A DNA stretch of 26,069 nucleotides from Caryophanales bacterium UBA3375 (GTDB lineage: Bacteria; Bacillota_I; Bacilli_A; UBA3375), in the NCBI GenBank assembly GCA_002359095.1, contig DEQD01000021.1, positions 1 to 26,069 of the forward strand, in the 5' to 3' direction. Shown here in pieces: positions 8,395 through 15,271 of this stretch. A program made the translations under genes and the position numbers. The notes below the pieces were generated by a model. It saw nothing but the letters and a program-made list of their open reading frames with translations, was not told the DNA's origin and ran no database searches. Numbering within the stretch: the first letter of the stretch is position 1; each line of letters starts with the position of its first letter.

Positions 8395-8395
8395 T

Positions 8396-8683
8396 TTACT
8401 CCACATCAAAATTAGATTCTTCAAACGTTAAAAATACTTCTTCAATCATTTTCCAAGTTTCTTCTTCATCTTCTGGAATTTCAAATAATTGTCCTTCACC
8501 TTCACTATCCTCTTTATAACGGTATACCGATACCAAACTTCCTTCATCTTCATCAACTTGATTTGAAACGTTTGTTACAAATACATATTTTTCTCCATCG
8601 TTTTCAACAGTTAAAAGAATCTCTGCTAAAACTTCATTTCCCTCTTCATCACTAAGTACAATTTTTTTATCTATATCCAACAT
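8396..8683 (-). CDS. yrzB: DUF1292 family protein (YrzB-like)
   Basis: Small acidic cytoplasmic protein of unknown function. About 95 residues, with the family's opening pattern (IVLSDEEGNEV, then a beta-rich YVFVTNVSNQ, VYRYKED, and an acidic EDEEETWKMIEEVF end). The start is set at ATG 8683, because the Shine-Dalgarno AGAGG lies just before it; a TTG at 8695 would overlap ruvX. The ireB-ruvX-DUF1292 order is the same as yrzL-yrrK-yrzB in Bacillus, which supports the call more than sequence alone. Confidence 0.85.
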   Translation of the reverse strand: MLDIDKKIVLSDEEGNEVLAEILLTVENDGEKYVFVTNVSNQVDEDEGSLVSVYRYKEDSEGEGQLFEIPEDEEETWKMIEEVFLTFEESNFDVE

Positions 8684-8691
8684 TTTGCCTC

Positions 8692-9099
8692 TCAATTATA
8701 ATCTAAATAATCTTGTAATATAATACTAGCAGCTTTACTATCAGAAGTATATCGAATTGTTTTTTTATCAACTTTTAACTCTTTTAAAATACTTTCAGCT
8801 TTTTGACTACTAAGACGTTCATCAACAAAGATAATTGGTTTATTAAACACTTCTAATTCTTTAGCAAATGCTCTTACTTTTTGTGCTTGAAAACCTTCAC
8901 TATCATTCATATTTAGTGGTAAACCAACTACAAACTTACTAATATCATATTCTTCTAACAATTCTTTAAAACGTAAAATTACATCTTCTATACCAGTATT
9001 TTTAATTACACATAAATCACTAGCAATGATACCGATTGGATCAGATATACTAACACCAATACGAGCATCACCATAATCTATCCCCATTATTCTACTCAT
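8692..9099 (-). CDS. ruvX: RuvX/YqgF family pre-16S rRNA nuclease
   Basis: RNase H-like nuclease, originally named a Holliday junction resolvase homologue; in E. coli, YqgF processes the 5' end of 16S rRNA. Seen: N-terminal IMGIDYGDARIGVSISD with the first catalytic Asp, VGLPLNMNDSEG in the middle, and FVDERLSSQKAE (a conserved acidic Asp-Glu pair), followed by a C-terminal SKAASIILQDYLD. 135 residues is the normal length. It ends in TGA, one of the clear uses of TGA as stop in this window. It overlaps ireB by 8 nt. Confidence 0.94.
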   Translation of the reverse strand: MSRIMGIDYGDARIGVSISDPIGIIASDLCVIKNTGIEDVILRFKELLEEYDISKFVVGLPLNMNDSEGFQAQKVRAFAKELEVFNKPIIFVDERLSSQKAESILKELKVDKKTIRYTSDSKAASIILQDYLDYN

Positions 9100-9340
9100 T
9101 ATTAGAAAAAAACTCCTCTAATAAAAATTCAATAATTAAATCACGATCAACACTCTTAATTAAATTACGAGCATTATTATAACGTGGAATATAACTAGGA
9201 TCTCCACTAAGTAAGTATCCAACAATTTGATTTTGATAATTATATCCTTTTTCTTCTAAACTATTTTTTACATAGCATAAAATATCTCTAATCTCAATTT
9301 CGTTCTTGTCTTGAGTAAACATAATAGTACTATCATCCAT
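9092..9340 (-). CDS. ireB: IreB family regulatory phosphoprotein (YrzL/DUF965)
   Basis: Small cytoplasmic protein; in Enterococcus IreB is a substrate of the Ser/Thr kinase IreK and phosphatase IreP and affects cephalosporin resistance. Seen: EIRDILCYVKNSLEEKGYN and the diagnostic QIVGYLLSGDPSYIPRYNNA, then ARNLIKSVDRDLIIEFLLEE. 82 residues, as usual. The kinase-target threonines of enterococcal IreB are near the N-terminus; here residues 4-9 hold S, T and T, so this could be kept. SD AAGGAG is good. First gene of the long unit running to the mrp-like gene. Confidence 0.92.
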   Translation of the reverse strand: MDDSTIMFTQDKNEIEIRDILCYVKNSLEEKGYNYQNQIVGYLLSGDPSYIPRYNNARNLIKSVDRDLIIEFLLEEFFSNNE

Positions 9341-9357
9341 AATTACTCCTTTTTAAT

Positions 9358-9366
9358 ATTATACCA
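9358..9366 (-). promoter_or_regulatory. Extended -10 promoter of the ireB unit
   Basis: TGGTATAAT on the minus strand starts 2 bases after the topA stop codon, with SD AAGGAG about 8 bases further on. The hexamer 17 bases upstream of TATAAT (GAAAAT, inside the topA end) is a poor -35. The topA-ireB gap has no terminator, so the promoter would add to read-through. Confidence 0.6.
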
Positions 9367-9368
9367 TT

Positions 9369-11300
9369 TTAGTCTTCTTTATTTTCTTTATTTAAATCTT
9401 CTAACTTCCATACTGCATAATCACAATCAGGATAGTTATCACATCCATAAAAAACACGACCACGTTTAGTTAGTTTTTTAACTATCTTTCCATCACATTT
9501 TGGACAATCAGCGACAATATTTTTATCACTTGTTTTAATGTATTTACAACTTGGATAATTACTACATCCAACAAATACACCATATCTTCCTTTTCTTTCT
9601 ACTAAATCACTTCCACATTCAGGACACTTCTCGCCAACTAATTTTGGTGCTACCTTTTCCATTTCTTTATATGCAACATCATATTGTTTTATAAAAGTAG
9701 AATAAAAATCATTTAATACTTCTAATTCACTCTTATTAGCTTCTGCTATTTCATCTAATTCTTGTTCTAAACTAGCAGTATAATCAACATTAATAATATT
9801 GTTAAAGAATTTATCTAAACTTGTAGTAACTAATACTCCATCTTCTGTTGGGACAAATTTTTTATCAACTACTTCAACATAATTACGACGTTTTAATATA
9901 TCAATAATTGTTGCATATGTACTAGGTCGTCCTACACCATTTTCTTCTAATTCTTTAATTAGACGAGATTCAGTATATCGAGGTTGTGGTTGTGTTTCAT
10001 GTTGTGTTATATGATATTTAATTTTAGTTAATACTTCACCTTCATTAAAATCACTATACTCTTTTACTTCAGGTGGATTTAACTTACGATAACCTAAAAA
10101 TGGATATTTAGTATAACTAAATTTAAATTCAACTCCAGCTTCATTTTTAAATTTATAAGTAGTTACTTCTTGTTTTGCTGGACTCATCACACAAGCAAGA
10201 CTACGATTATAAATTAATTTATAAACTTTATATTGATCTGGTGTTAAAAAACCTTTAATTGAATCTGGATGTAAGTTAATATTTGTTGGTCTTATTGCCT
10301 CATGAGCTTCTTGAGCATTCTTATTCTTACGCCCTTTATAATCTCCAACATACTCACTACCATATTCTTGATTAATGTAATCTTTAGTTGCTTTAATAAA
10401 ATCAGCACTTAATCGATAAGAATCAGTACGCATATAAGTGATTAACCCTTGCAGTTTTCCATTTATTTCAATTCCTTCATATAACTTTTGAGCTACACTC
10501 ATTGCTTTTTTACTACTAAATTTTAACTGATTAATAGCATCTTGTTGAAAAGTTGAAGTAATATATGGTGCTTTAGGATTATCTTTTTTCTCTTTAGTTG
10601 TTTTACTTATAACTTCTAAATCTTGGTTTTGACTACTATCTAATAATTTATTTATCTCATCAATACTTACTTGTTTATCATTTTTAACATATTCAAATTC
10701 TAAATCTTTATAAGTAGCAAATAACTTAGCATATTTTTCACTAACAAAGTTTTTTATCTCTTCTTCACGTTCAACAATCATTTTAAGTGCTACTGATTGC
10801 ACACGTCCTGCTGATTTAACTTTAATTTTATTTTTTAACAAACCAGATAATTTAAATCCCATAATACGGTCAATAATTCTTCTTGTTTCTTGTGAATGAA
10901 CTAAATCCATATTAAGTTTTCTTGGTTCTTCTAAACCTTTTAGAATTCCATTTTTAGTAATCTCAGTAAATACAATTCTATTTTTATCATTTAAATCTAA
11001 TTCCAATTGATTAGCTAAATGCCACCCAATTGCTTCTCCTTCACGGTCTAAATCGGTAGCAATATATACTTGATCAGCTTTAAGCGCTGCTTTATACAAT
11101 TCATTTATAACTTTCTTCTTCCCACTAATAACTTTGTAGGTTGGATGAAAATCATTTTCTACATCAACACCAAGTCCACCAGGTCCTGATGTTGCTAGAT
11201 CCATAATATGTCCAACGCTACTAAGTACCTGATAGTCACTACCCAAGTACCCTTCTATTGTTTTAGCTTTAGCAGGCGACTCTACTATCACTAATTTCAT
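9369..11300 (-). CDS. topA: DNA topoisomerase I (type IA)
   Basis: Relaxes negatively supercoiled DNA. Seen: TOPRIM domain (LVIVESPAKAKTIEGYLG with E7; ATDLDREGEAIGWH with D83 and D85), the hinge region SAGRVQSVAL (163-172), the active-site tyrosine in ITYMRTDSYRLS (Y289), GVGRPSTYA, and two C-terminal four-cysteine zinc ribbons (CPECG...CSNYPSC and CPKCD...CDNYPDC). 643 residues, slightly shorter than Bacillus TopA (about 690), with two zinc ribbons visible. The start overlaps the DUF4097 gene stop as TAATG. The rplS-rbgA-rnhB...topA order is Bacillus-like. Confidence 0.97.
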   Translation of the reverse strand: MKLVIVESPAKAKTIEGYLGSDYQVLSSVGHIMDLATSGPGGLGVDVENDFHPTYKVISGKKKVINELYKAALKADQVYIATDLDREGEAIGWHLANQLELDLNDKNRIVFTEITKNGILKGLEEPRKLNMDLVHSQETRRIIDRIMGFKLSGLLKNKIKVKSAGRVQSVALKMIVEREEEIKNFVSEKYAKLFATYKDLEFEYVKNDKQVSIDEINKLLDSSQNQDLEVISKTTKEKKDNPKAPYITSTFQQDAINQLKFSSKKAMSVAQKLYEGIEINGKLQGLITYMRTDSYRLSADFIKATKDYINQEYGSEYVGDYKGRKNKNAQEAHEAIRPTNINLHPDSIKGFLTPDQYKVYKLIYNRSLACVMSPAKQEVTTYKFKNEAGVEFKFSYTKYPFLGYRKLNPPEVKEYSDFNEGEVLTKIKYHITQHETQPQPRYTESRLIKELEENGVGRPSTYATIIDILKRRNYVEVVDKKFVPTEDGVLVTTSLDKFFNNIINVDYTASLEQELDEIAEANKSELEVLNDFYSTFIKQYDVAYKEMEKVAPKLVGEKCPECGSDLVERKGRYGVFVGCSNYPSCKYIKTSDKNIVADCPKCDGKIVKKLTKRGRVFYGCDNYPDCDYAVWKLEDLNKENKED

Positions 11301-12157
11301 TAAACTCCTTTAATATAAAACTCAGCTATAACGATGTTATTAGCATTAACTTTCATACTTCCTTTTTCATCACCTTCACTTATATGTTGATATTTACCTT
11401 CATAAAACTCTAAGTTAGTTTTCTTAATAGTTGCATTAACTACTTCTACATTAGCATCATCAATATCATTAAACTTAACATAAGTGTATTCACCAACTAA
11501 ATTAAGATTATTACTAAATGAACGATAAATATCTAGTTTAACTAATCTACTACCACTAATTTCCATATCTTTACTATATACAGATTCAACACTTAATACT
11601 CCTTTATCTAAAGAGGCATTAATTTTATCACTACTAAGCTCATCAATATTAAGTGTTCCTACACCTTGTTTGATATTTAATTCATCAATCATTCCACTAA
11701 GTTTAGTTTTACAACTATTTGTAGTAACATTTAACTTCTCACTATTAACATTATATTCAAGTATCCCACTTTCTATATTAATATTACTTGTTTTAATTTC
11801 TTTATTATCAGGTATACGAATAGTAATCTTACCATAACTATTAATTTCTTCAATAAAGTTATCTAAAATAAAAACAGAAACATCTAATGTTTTATCATTG
11901 TTATTAACACCAATTGAATATTTAAACTTTGAAGATTGATATTTAGTAATTTCACTAATTACTTGAATCTCATCTCCTTCACTTTTAATAATTTCTATAT
12001 TAGCATTATTAACATCAATATTAATATTATCTATTTCATCACTTTTATAACTTTCTTCTGTTATTATTTTATTACTACCAACATAACTAATTGCTTCTAT
12101 AGATTTAATTCCAAAAACAACTAATGTTGCTAGTAATAGATATTTAACATACTTCAT
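11300..12157 (-). CDS. Membrane-anchored DUF4097-like beta-helix protein
   Basis: One N-terminal hydrophobic segment (about 5-22, YLLLATLVVFGIKSIEA) acts as a signal or anchor; the rest (about 35-280) is outside the membrane. It consists of repeated short beta strands with Asn/Asp-Ile alternation (INIDVNNANIEII, INIESGILEYNV, LNIDELSS, ASLDKGVLSVES), the pattern of DUF4097 putative adhesin domains, which form a right-handed beta-helix-like stack. No catalytic motif is visible. It lies between rnhB (1-base gap, SD GAGG) and topA (overlap), an unusual place for a surface protein; Bacillus has other genes there. Function unknown: envelope stress sensing or adhesion are guesses from the family. 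Confidence 0.7.
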   Translation of the reverse strand: MKYVKYLLLATLVVFGIKSIEAISYVGSNKIITEESYKSDEIDNINIDVNNANIEIIKSEGDEIQVISEITKYQSSKFKYSIGVNNNDKTLDVSVFILDNFIEEINSYGKITIRIPDNKEIKTSNINIESGILEYNVNSEKLNVTTNSCKTKLSGMIDELNIKQGVGTLNIDELSSDKINASLDKGVLSVESVYSKDMEISGSRLVKLDIYRSFSNNLNLVGEYTYVKFNDIDDANVEVVNATIKKTNLEFYEGKYQHISEGDEKGSMKVNANNIVIAEFYIKGV

Positions 12158-12158
12158 A

Positions 12159-12746
12159 CTACCTCATCTCTTTAATTGGTTTGTAACTTTCTCGATGTAC
12201 TCCATCAATAATTCCATATGTTTTTATTGCTTCCATATGTGCTTTAGTTCCATATCCCACATGATTTTTAAATCCATAATTTGGATACTTACTATCTAAT
12301 TTTATTAGTTGCTTATCACGGTAGTGTTTAGCAACAATACTAGCAGCACTAATAGCTTCCATTTTCTCATCACCTTTAGTGATACTAATGGTGATTTTAT
12401 CTTCTACTTTAACCTGTTCAAAGTCAAGCAAACAAACTTTAGCTTCAGTTTTTCTAACAATATTCTCCATTGCTTTTAGTACTGCTTTTTTAATTCCTAA
12501 CTCATCTATAGTTTTAACATCAACAACTTCAATATGAATTGTTTTAGCTTGTTTTAGAATTTTGTCATTTAACTCATCAATGCGTTTAGAATTTAACTTC
12601 TTAGAATCACATAACCCATCAATTAATTTATTTAAGATCACTCCACAAACAACTAAAGTTCCTGCAAGCGGACCTCGTCCTACTTCATCAATACCAATTA
12701 TTAATTCATCTGTATTTATTAATATTTCTTTACGCATATTACTCAT
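12159..12746 (-). CDS. rnhB: Ribonuclease HII
   Basis: Removes ribonucleotides from DNA and degrades RNA-DNA hybrids. Seen: IGIDEVGRGPLAG near the N-terminus with the catalytic Asp-Glu pair, CLLDFEQV with the third acidic residue, ISAASIVAKHYRD, and the C-terminal YPNYGFKNHVGYGTKAH. 195 residues, a short form without the N-terminal extension of Bacillus RNase HII. Two candidate ATG starts (12746 and 12737); the first overlaps rbgA by 8 nt. Follows rbgA as in Bacillus. Confidence 0.96.
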   Translation of the reverse strand: MSNMRKEILINTDELIIGIDEVGRGPLAGTLVVCGVILNKLIDGLCDSKKLNSKRIDELNDKILKQAKTIHIEVVDVKTIDELGIKKAVLKAMENIVRKTEAKVCLLDFEQVKVEDKITISITKGDEKMEAISAASIVAKHYRDKQLIKLDSKYPNYGFKNHVGYGTKAHMEAIKTYGIIDGVHRESYKPIKEMR

Positions 12747-13584
12747 CTAATATAATTAATCCAAATTTTTGTTTTCTAAAGTCATTAATTACAGTTTTAC
12801 TAACTCGATCATAATCATAATCGTCATTTTTAATCACAGCACCTATACTTTTAGCAATTGCATCAAATGCCGTTGGTATATCTTCAACATCAACATCACG
12901 CAAACGATAACGAGCCATTAAACTTTGTTTATGATGATTAATTAAATAATTAACTAACCATACACATACATGTTCTAATTCTACAACTTCTTCTTTAATT
13001 AATGAACAACATACTAATTTATATGCTCGATTTTCATCTTCAATTTTAGGAATTAAGATTCCTGGTGTATCTAACAGTTCAATGTTGTTTTCTAATTTAA
13101 TCCATTGTTGTTGTTTAGTTACCCCTGGTTTATTTCCGGTAGTTGTTTTTTTCTTATTAACTAAAAAGTTAATAACACTACTTTTACCAACATTAGGCAT
13201 CCCCATAATTAAAACTCTTACTGTTTTATTAATTCCTTTTTTAGCATACTTATCAATTACTACTTTAGCTACATCATTAATCTTTTTAAATAACTTTTTA
13301 CGATCAACACTATTATTAGTACTAATACTAATTGTGTTATAACCTTTTTGTTCATAACCAGCTAAAAATGTTTTTAAATAATTTTCATTAACTAAATCTG
13401 CTTTAGTAAAAATTAATAACTTTTCTTTATTTTGTGTTAGTTCATCTAACATTTCGTTATGAGAAGAAATTGGAACACGAGCATCAATTACCTCAATAAC
13501 AAGATCAATTATTTTTAATTGACTAATAATTTCTTTTTTAGCCTTAAACATATGACCAGGATACCAGTTAATACGATTACTCAT
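12739..13584 (-). CDS. rbgA: Ribosome biogenesis GTPase RbgA (YlqF)
   Basis: Circularly permuted GTPase needed for late 50S subunit maturation. Seen: N-terminal INWYPGHMFKAKKEI, LVIEVIDARVPISS, G4 as FTKADL, then the G1 P-loop GMPNVGKSS after it (permuted order), the TGNKPGVT switch and G3 LLDTPGI; the C-terminal ANTAR-like helical part follows. The start is ATG 13584, because GGGGGAG lies just before it; the in-frame ATG at 13596 would place that Shine-Dalgarno inside the gene. No promoter is visible between this gene and the rplS terminator, so expression may rely on read-through. Confidence 0.95.
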   Translation of the reverse strand: MSNRINWYPGHMFKAKKEIISQLKIIDLVIEVIDARVPISSHNEMLDELTQNKEKLLIFTKADLVNENYLKTFLAGYEQKGYNTISISTNNSVDRKKLFKKINDVAKVVIDKYAKKGINKTVRVLIMGMPNVGKSSVINFLVNKKKTTTGNKPGVTKQQQWIKLENNIELLDTPGILIPKIEDENRAYKLVCCSLIKEEVVELEHVCVWLVNYLINHHKQSLMARYRLRDVDVEDIPTAFDAIAKSIGAVIKNDDYDYDRVSKTVINDFRKQKFGLIILDE

Positions 13585-13600
13585 TTTCTCCCCCATAATT

Positions 13601-13628
13601 AAGACAAAAAAGAGTTCTACGAACTCTT
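13601..13628 (-). terminator. Terminator between rplS and rbgA
   Basis: 8-bp stem AAGAGTTC / GAACTCTT with a 3-base loop, followed on the minus strand by TTTTTT and further T-rich bases. It lies 12 bases after the rplS stop and 16 bases before the rbgA start. It probably lets a fraction of transcripts through, since rbgA has no obvious promoter of its own. Confidence 0.85.
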
Positions 13629-13640
13629 AGTCTATTTTTC

Positions 13641-13988
13641 TTATTTTTTTTCTTTAACACGAGCAGCTTTACCTGTTAAATTACGTAAGTAATATAACTT
13701 AGCTCTACGCACTTTACCTTGACGTGTAACTTTAATATCTTTTACGATTGGTGAGTGTAGTGGGAAAATTCTTTCAACTCCTACACCATTAGAAATTTTT
13801 CTTACTGTAAAACTTTCTTCAATTCCACCATTCTTCTTAGCAATAACAATACCATCAAATTTTTGAATACGTTCTTTATCACCATCTTTAATTAACACAT
13901 CAACACTTACACTATCACCAACATTAAACGCTGTTACATTAGGCTTAATTTGTGATTGAGTAATTTCTTCAATAAGCTTATTACGCAT
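13641..13988 (-). CDS. rplS: 50S ribosomal protein L19
   Basis: Ribosomal protein at the 30S-50S interface. Seen: LIEEITQSQIKPNVTAFNVGDSV, IQKFDGIVIAKKNGG, SFTVRKISNGVGVERIFP and HSPIVKDIKV, then a basic C-terminus with RRAKLYYLRN. 115 residues, normal. Arginines are nearly all CGT, a contrast with the R-M genes further along. SD AGGAG. Own extended -10 promoter and an 80-base leader upstream; terminator downstream. Confidence 0.97.
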   Translation of the reverse strand: MRNKLIEEITQSQIKPNVTAFNVGDSVSVDVLIKDGDKERIQKFDGIVIAKKNGGIEESFTVRKISNGVGVERIFPLHSPIVKDIKVTRQGKVRRAKLYYLRNLTGKAARVKEKK

Positions 13989-14016
13989 AATATAAACTCC
14001 TATTTTAAGTATGCTC

Positions 14017-14071
14017 TTAACATTATGTTAATATTAGCGGAACACACTAATAATACTTAATTATTATACCA
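14017..14071 (-). promoter_or_regulatory. rplS promoter (extended -10) and leader with palindrome
   Basis: TGGTATAAT at 14071-14063 is an extended -10; the hexamer 17 bases upstream (GAAAAA) is a poor -35. The predicted leader of about 65-70 bases contains a perfect 15-base palindrome (TTAACAT-A-ATGTTAA, 14031-14017) about 20 bases ahead of the Shine-Dalgarno. Some Firmicutes have an L19 autoregulatory leader at this place; whether this is one cannot be judged by eye. Confidence 0.6.
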
Positions 14072-14108
14072 AAAATATTTATGTATTTTTCTTTTTAACT
14101 TGATTATT

Positions 14109-14264
14109 TTACTTTTTACAATTTGAAGTAACAGTATCAATGTTTAGCTTCATTTTCTGGAAATCAATTCCCCGAGACACTAGTATTTGTAAATAAGCTT
14201 GCTTATTAATATCTACTGCTCCTGGAACTTAATTCTGATCATTTCCTTTTTTTCGTTTAAACAT
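14109..14264 (-). pseudogene. Small reading frame split by an in-frame stop
   Basis: ATG at 14264 is preceded by a very good Shine-Dalgarno (GAGGAG, 7 bases before it). The frame reads MFKRKKGNDQN, then TAA at 14231-14229, then continues in the same frame for 39 residues (VPGAVDINKQAYLQILVSRG, through FQKMKLN) to TAA at 14111-14109. The second part has coding-like composition, so an original protein of about 51 residues may have been broken by a CAA-to-TAA change. A true 11-residue peptide is the alternative. No family recognised. It follows the 14293-14448 frame by 28 bases. Confidence 0.4.
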
Positions 14265-14292
14265 AATAATCTCCTCTTTATTAATTACCTTT

Positions 14293-14448
14293 TTAATCTA
14301 ATTCTACGAAAATTAAGTGTATTTCTCTTCTGTTTTTATACTGTCTATCCCAAATTTCAATTAATTCTGGTGTTATTTTATCTCCCCCATCATGAGAAAA
14401 TCTTTTATGTATATCTGTTAGTATAAATTGCATTACTCCTGGTGGCAT
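14293..14448 (-). CDS. Short unrecognised reading frame, possibly a gene fragment
   Basis: About 51 residues from ATG 14448 (MPPGVMQFILTDIHKR, then a middle part with HDGGDKITPELIEIWDRQ and an end REIHLIFVELD). The frame remains open upstream of this ATG for another 11 codons (to 14481) into the terminator hairpin, so the 5' part of a longer gene may have been lost there. Composition (mixed charged and hydrophobic, Trp, aromatic residues) looks coding. The AGGAG at 14440-14436 is inside the frame and would suit the second ATG (14433) only poorly. No promoter seen. I do not recognise a family. Confidence 0.4.
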   Translation of the reverse strand: MPPGVMQFILTDIHKRFSHDGGDKITPELIEIWDRQYKNRREIHLIFVELD

Positions 14449-14470
14449 AGCATGGTAAGCTTTACATTGT

Positions 14471-14500
14471 AAAAAAAATACTCGTTAGAGTATTTTTTTG
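14471..14500 (-). terminator. Terminator after the small helical gene
   Basis: AAAAAAATACTC / GAGTATTTTTTT hairpin with a 4-base loop, starting one base after the stop codon at 14501. The A and T tracts flank it symmetrically, so it could work in both directions. Confidence 0.85.
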
Positions 14501-14719
14501 TTATTTTTTGATTTTTTTAATTTCTTCTTTTGCTTTATCAACAACTTCTTTAGAAGCATCTTTTACATGTTCTGTGATGTTTTTGAAGAAGTCTTCAACA
14601 TCATCAACTCCATTTTTAGTATGTTGTTCAGCATCTTTGATAATTTTTTCTACTTTATCACGGCTTTCTTCTTTTGTATGATTTTTTATAAAATCATGAA
14701 ATTTTTCTTTATTACTCAT
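14501..14719 (-). CDS. Small charged helical protein, unknown function
   Basis: 72 residues, no cysteine, no membrane segment, almost wholly charged with Lys and Glu (KEKFHDFIKNHTKEESRDKV, later KEVVDKAKEEIKKIKK), predicted to be a long amphipathic helix or helical hairpin. It somewhat resembles the soluble part of YtxH-like or late-embryogenesis-like stress proteins, but the match is only compositional. It has its own SD (AAGGAG), a plausible promoter and a strong terminator, so it is a single-gene transcript. A structural or stress-related role would be a guess. Confidence 0.7.
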   Translation of the reverse strand: MSNKEKFHDFIKNHTKEESRDKVEKIIKDAEQHTKNGVDDVEDFFKNITEHVKDASKEVVDKAKEEIKKIKK

Positions 14720-14739
14720 TATTACTCCTTTACATCTAT

Positions 14740-14770
14740 ATTATAACTTATTATTCAAATTATGTGTTAA
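14740..14770 (-). promoter_or_regulatory. Promoter of the small helical gene
   Basis: TATAAT (14745-14740) with TTAACA (14770-14765) 19 bases upstream, and SD AAGGAG just after. The spacing is longer than the ideal 17, and there is no TG before the -10. Confidence 0.5.
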
Positions 14771-14771
14771 T

Positions 14772-14908
14772 TAATGATTTTTTTTTGAAACCCGAAGGAA
14801 GTATAAAACCCTTAAGTTAATACTAATTCATGAAAAAAAAATAGACAAAATTAGTATCATATTGGTTATATGATAATCCAGATATTCTTTAAACTACACT
14901 TAATTATT
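14772..14908 (-). other. Non-coding stretch with two inverted repeats after gtrA
   Basis: No gene seen. On the minus strand a perfect 7-bp hairpin (ATCATAT / ATATGAT, loop of 5; 14874-14856) is followed by a second inverted repeat (ATACTAATT / AATTAGTAT; 14857-14849 and 14828-14820) whose 20-base loop carries nine consecutive T. They share two bases, so they can hardly form together at full length. The T run after the first hairpin may make this the gtrA terminator, though 12-14 bases separate them. Confidence 0.45.
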
Positions 14909-15271
14909 TTACTTTTTAAAAACAAATAACTTAGAAATAACGTAATTTAGAATAATTACTACTACATTTACTACAATTTTGGCAATCATATCATCAATAA
15001 AGATTAAATTTACTAATACATGCATTAAGATTATTTCAATGACTAATGTCGATAACCTTGATAAAGTAAACTCAACAAATTGTTTAATTTTTAATCTCGC
15101 TTCTTTAAATACAAATAATGTATTAGTTACATATGCAAAGATAATAGATATGATCCAGGCAATTGTTGTGGGAATAAATATTCCCGCAATAAATTGCGAA
15201 AATAAATAATAACTAACAATATTTACTACCGTAGTTGCTACTCCCCAAAATAAATATCTAATAATTTCCAT
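14909..15271 (-). CDS. GtrA-family membrane protein
   Basis: Small membrane protein with four hydrophobic segments (about 5-25, 30-52, 65-85, 92-112) and the GtrA-type opening RYLFWGVATTVVNIVSYYLF, with TNTLFVFK and the final ISKLFVFKK. GtrA proteins are proposed to flip or help transfer polyprenyl-linked sugars across the membrane. It overlaps the glycosyltransferase gene by one base (ATAATG-type), supporting a GtrB-GtrA pair for glycosylating a surface polymer. Confidence 0.88.
   Translation of the reverse strand: MEIIRYLFWGVATTVVNIVSYYLFSQFIAGIFIPTTIAWIISIIFAYVTNTLFVFKEARLKIKQFVEFTLSRLSTLVIEIILMHVLVNLIFIDDMIAKIVVNVVVIILNYVISKLFVFKK

Noticed and set aside
8692..8694. Possibility of the mycoplasma code (TGA as tryptophan)
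   Set aside because: ruvX and the first methyltransferase end in TGA at the correct family lengths, and no conserved Trp is coded by TGA in the genes checked.
13082..13342. 86-codon plus-strand hydrophobic frame inside rbgA
   Set aside because: Antisense to the P-loop and G3 motifs of RbgA; low-complexity Leu from the reversed AT-rich sequence.
14199..14426. 75-codon plus-strand frame over the gene-poor strip
   Set aside because: Phe/Tyr/Leu-rich translation typical of AT-rich antisense, no ribosome site; the minus-strand frames here look more coding.
14498..14746. 82-codon plus-strand Phe-rich frame
   Set aside because: Complement of the small helical gene, which has a promoter, ribosome site and terminator of its own.
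14772..14908. Possible riboswitch or T-box upstream of the small helical gene
   Set aside because: None of the hallmark conserved motifs (T-box sequence, specifier loop, known aptamer cores) could be seen; listed only as inverted repeats.
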